Shown here: piece by piece, positions 62,496 through 64,000 of the stretch | Numbering within the stretch: position 1 is the stretch's first letter | Layout of the letters: the number at the start of each line of letters is the position of its first letter | From: JAYFQE01 sp034927345 | Lineage (GTDB): Bacteria > Bacillota > Clostridia > Saccharofermentanales > UBA5734 | Assembly: GCA_034927345.1 (NCBI GenBank) | Contig: JAYFQE010000011.1 | Span: forward strand, 1 to 64,000 | Length of the DNA stretch: 64,000 nt | Direction: 5' to 3' | Program-made: the position numbers and the translations under genes | Notes under the pieces: model-generated | Database searches by the model: none | The model's input: the letters and a program-made list of their open reading frames with translations, nothing else | What the model was told of the DNA's origin: nothing

Positions 62496-64000
62496 ATGAT
62501 TGGTTCGTCAGCCGGTTTGCCTGCCAAACAAGGTTTATATGATCCGCAAAAGGAACATGATGCCTGCGGTATTGGTTTTGTTGTTAATATTAAAGGAATA
62601 CGTTCGCATACCATTATCGACCAGGCTTTAACCATCCTGGCAAATCTGGCGCATCGCGGCGGTGCGGGCAGCGAAGATAACACCGGCGACGGCGCGGGCA
62701 TTTTAATCCAGCTGCCGGACCGGTTGTTCCGACTTGTTTGCCCCGGAATCGGCATCCAGCTGCCGCCGGCCGGCCAGTATGGCGTCGGCATGGTTTTTCT
62801 GCCCCGTGATGATCTGAAACGCAAAACCTGTGAGAAGCAGATCGAAGAGTTCGTCCGAAAGGAAGGCCAGTCGGTTTTAGGCTGGCGAACACCGCCGATC
62901 AATGAATCTTCGCTGGGACTGGCCGCACGGGCCAACCGCCCTTATATCCGGCAGATCTTTATCGGCTGCTCTGCCGATCTGATCGGGAAAGACGCGCTGG
63001 CTTTTGAGCGGCGTCTGTATTTGATCCGCAAAAGATCAGAAAAGGAGCTGGAAAACATACCAGAAAGCAGTGACCGCTATTTTTATTTCGCCAGTTTGTC
63101 CAGCCGGACAATCGTTTACAAAGGCATGCTGACCGCAAGTCAGGTTGACGCGTTCTATCTCGACCTGACCAGCCTGGATATGGAATCGGCCCTGGCTTTG
63201 GTTCATTCCCGTTACAGCACCAACACCTTCCCCAGCTGGGAGCGCGCCCATCCCTATCGCTATCTGATCCACAACGGCGAAATCAATACCATTCGCGGTA
63301 ACGTTAACTGGATGCATGCCCGGCAATCGACCATTAAAACAGATGCTTTCGGCCCGGATTTCAATAAGATCTTCCCTTTAATCAATCAAAATGGCAGCGA
63401 TTCGGCTATGTTCGACAACTGTCTGGAATTTCTCTCGCTGGCCGGCCGTTCCTTGCCTCACGCAGCCATGATGATGGTGCCTGAACCCTGGAATAAATAT
63501 GAATCGATGAGTGACGCGCGAAAAGCCTTTTATGAGTACCACAGCACTCTGATGGAACCTTGGGACGGACCCGCGGCCATGGCTTTTACCGACGGCGTCC
63601 AGATCGGCGCTCTCCTTGACCGCAATGGCCTGCGGCCGGCTCGCTATACCGTTACGCGCGACGACTTGGTTGTGCTGGCGTCCGAAGCCGGGGTACTCAA
63701 TATTCCGCCGGAACAAATCCTGCGCAGCGATCGGCTGCGCCCCGGACGAATGCTCTTGATCGATACGGCCGCCGGAAAAATTGTCTCCGACGAAGAACTG
63801 AAGGAGGCCGTTGCCGCTGAAAAGCCTTATCGGCAGTGGTTGCGGGAACAGATGATTTGCCTGGACGACTTGCCGGATCCGGCTGCGCATGAGGCGGCAC
63901 CGTCCGGCTGTCTTCAGCCGGATGAACTGGAAATACAGGAAAAAGCCTTTGGTTATACCTGGGAAGATATCCGGACCATCATCCTGGCCATGGCCCGCGA
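62496..64000 (+). CDS. gltB: Glutamate synthase, large subunit (3' end outside the window)
   Basis: Makes glutamate from glutamine and 2-oxoglutarate. The visible 501 codons are the class II amidotransferase domain. The nucleophile cysteine is in HDACGIGFVVNI (about residue 24), exposed after removal of a short propeptide. Further conserved text is ANLAHRGGAGSEDNTGDGAG near residue 55, ALVHSRYSTNTFPSWERAHP near residue 230 and HNGEINTIRGNVNWM near residue 257. GAGGGGGAA precedes the ATG. The frame is open to the right edge. Together with glnA it forms the GS-GOGAT route. It has its own promoter and a terminator-bearing leader. Confidence 0.95.
   Translation, partial: MIGSSAGLPAKQGLYDPQKEHDACGIGFVVNIKGIRSHTIIDQALTILANLAHRGGAGSEDNTGDGAGILIQLPDRLFRLVCPGIGIQLPPAGQYGVGMVFLPRDDLKRKTCEKQIEEFVRKEGQSVLGWRTPPINESSLGLAARANRPYIRQIFIGCSADLIGKDALAFERRLYLIRKRSEKELENIPESSDRYFYFASLSSRTIVYKGMLTASQVDAFYLDLTSLDMESALALVHSRYSTNTFPSWERAHPYRYLIHNGEINTIRGNVNWMHARQSTIKTDAFGPDFNKIFPLINQNGSDSAMFDNCLEFLSLAGRSLPHAAMMMVPEPWNKYESMSDARKAFYEYHSTLMEPWDGPAAMAFTDGVQIGALLDRNGLRPARYTVTRDDLVVLASEAGVLNIPPEQILRSDRLRPGRMLLIDTAAGKIVSDEELKEAVAAEKPYRQWLREQMICLDDLPDPAAHEAAPSGCLQPDELEIQEKAFGYTWEDIRTIILAMAR

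Overview
The window looks like chromosomal DNA from an anaerobic, Gram-positive member of the Clostridia (Bacillota), with moderately high G+C. The evidence is a sortase-type wall-anchored adhesin, MurT/GatD lipid II amidation, YesM/YesN-type two-component regulation beside LplB/LplC-type sugar uptake, a membrane pyrophosphatase, an adenosylcobalamin-dependent ribonucleotide reductase and strong GGAGG ribosome binding sites. No rRNA, tRNA, insertion sequence or CRISPR array was recognised. The species cannot be named from the sequence alone.

Layout. 1-824: the 3' part of an RHS/YD-repeat gene that has lost its start. 901-6111: a self-regulated LacI-family regulator coupled to a mutarotase-like protein, a DUF1003 membrane protein, 6-phosphogluconate dehydrogenase and an amidohydrolase. 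6273-13054: pyrophosphatase hppA, then the operon purA-guaA-pyrG. 13364-25411: carbohydrate-type region with a DUF2284 protein, a deacetylase-like protein, a convergent YesN/YesM pair, an ABC importer (two permeases and a lipoprotein), a pair of overlapping amidohydrolases and a DegT-type aminotransferase. 25543-34787: an AraC regulator, glutamate dehydrogenase, an unrecognised 1095-residue protein, a GH2 beta-mannosidase and a divergent AraC regulator. 34864-42456: two nitrogen and cell-wall operons, glnA-ANTAR-dapF-dapL and carA-murT-gatD. 42601-46100: a membrane-anchored protein and an AT-rich island with a secreted papain/C39-like protease, a possible 31-codon leader ORF and a 79-residue protein. 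46129-54150: cobalamin adenosyltransferase, MFS exporter, esterase, UroD-like protein and B12-dependent reductase nrdJ. 54341-62011: a 2210-residue repeat adhesin behind a probable c-di-GMP-I riboswitch, then a Fur-family regulator. 62496-64000: gltB, cut by the window edge.

How it fits together. Nitrogen flow is prominent: gltB, glnA, gdhA, carA, guaA, pyrG, purA and GatD all make or use glutamine, glutamate or aspartate. Several of these (purA, glnA, carA, gltB) have a near-consensus promoter followed almost at once by an intrinsic terminator. This suggests a shared theme of control by transcription attenuation, and a pseudo-receiver ANTAR protein sits directly behind glnA. DapF and DapL supply meso-diaminopimelate and MurT/GatD amidate lipid II, so the nitrogen operons also feed the cell wall. 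CobO and NrdJ form a B12 supply-and-use pair. The adhesin with its riboswitch is the clearest regulated surface system. The AT-rich protease island is the least explained part.
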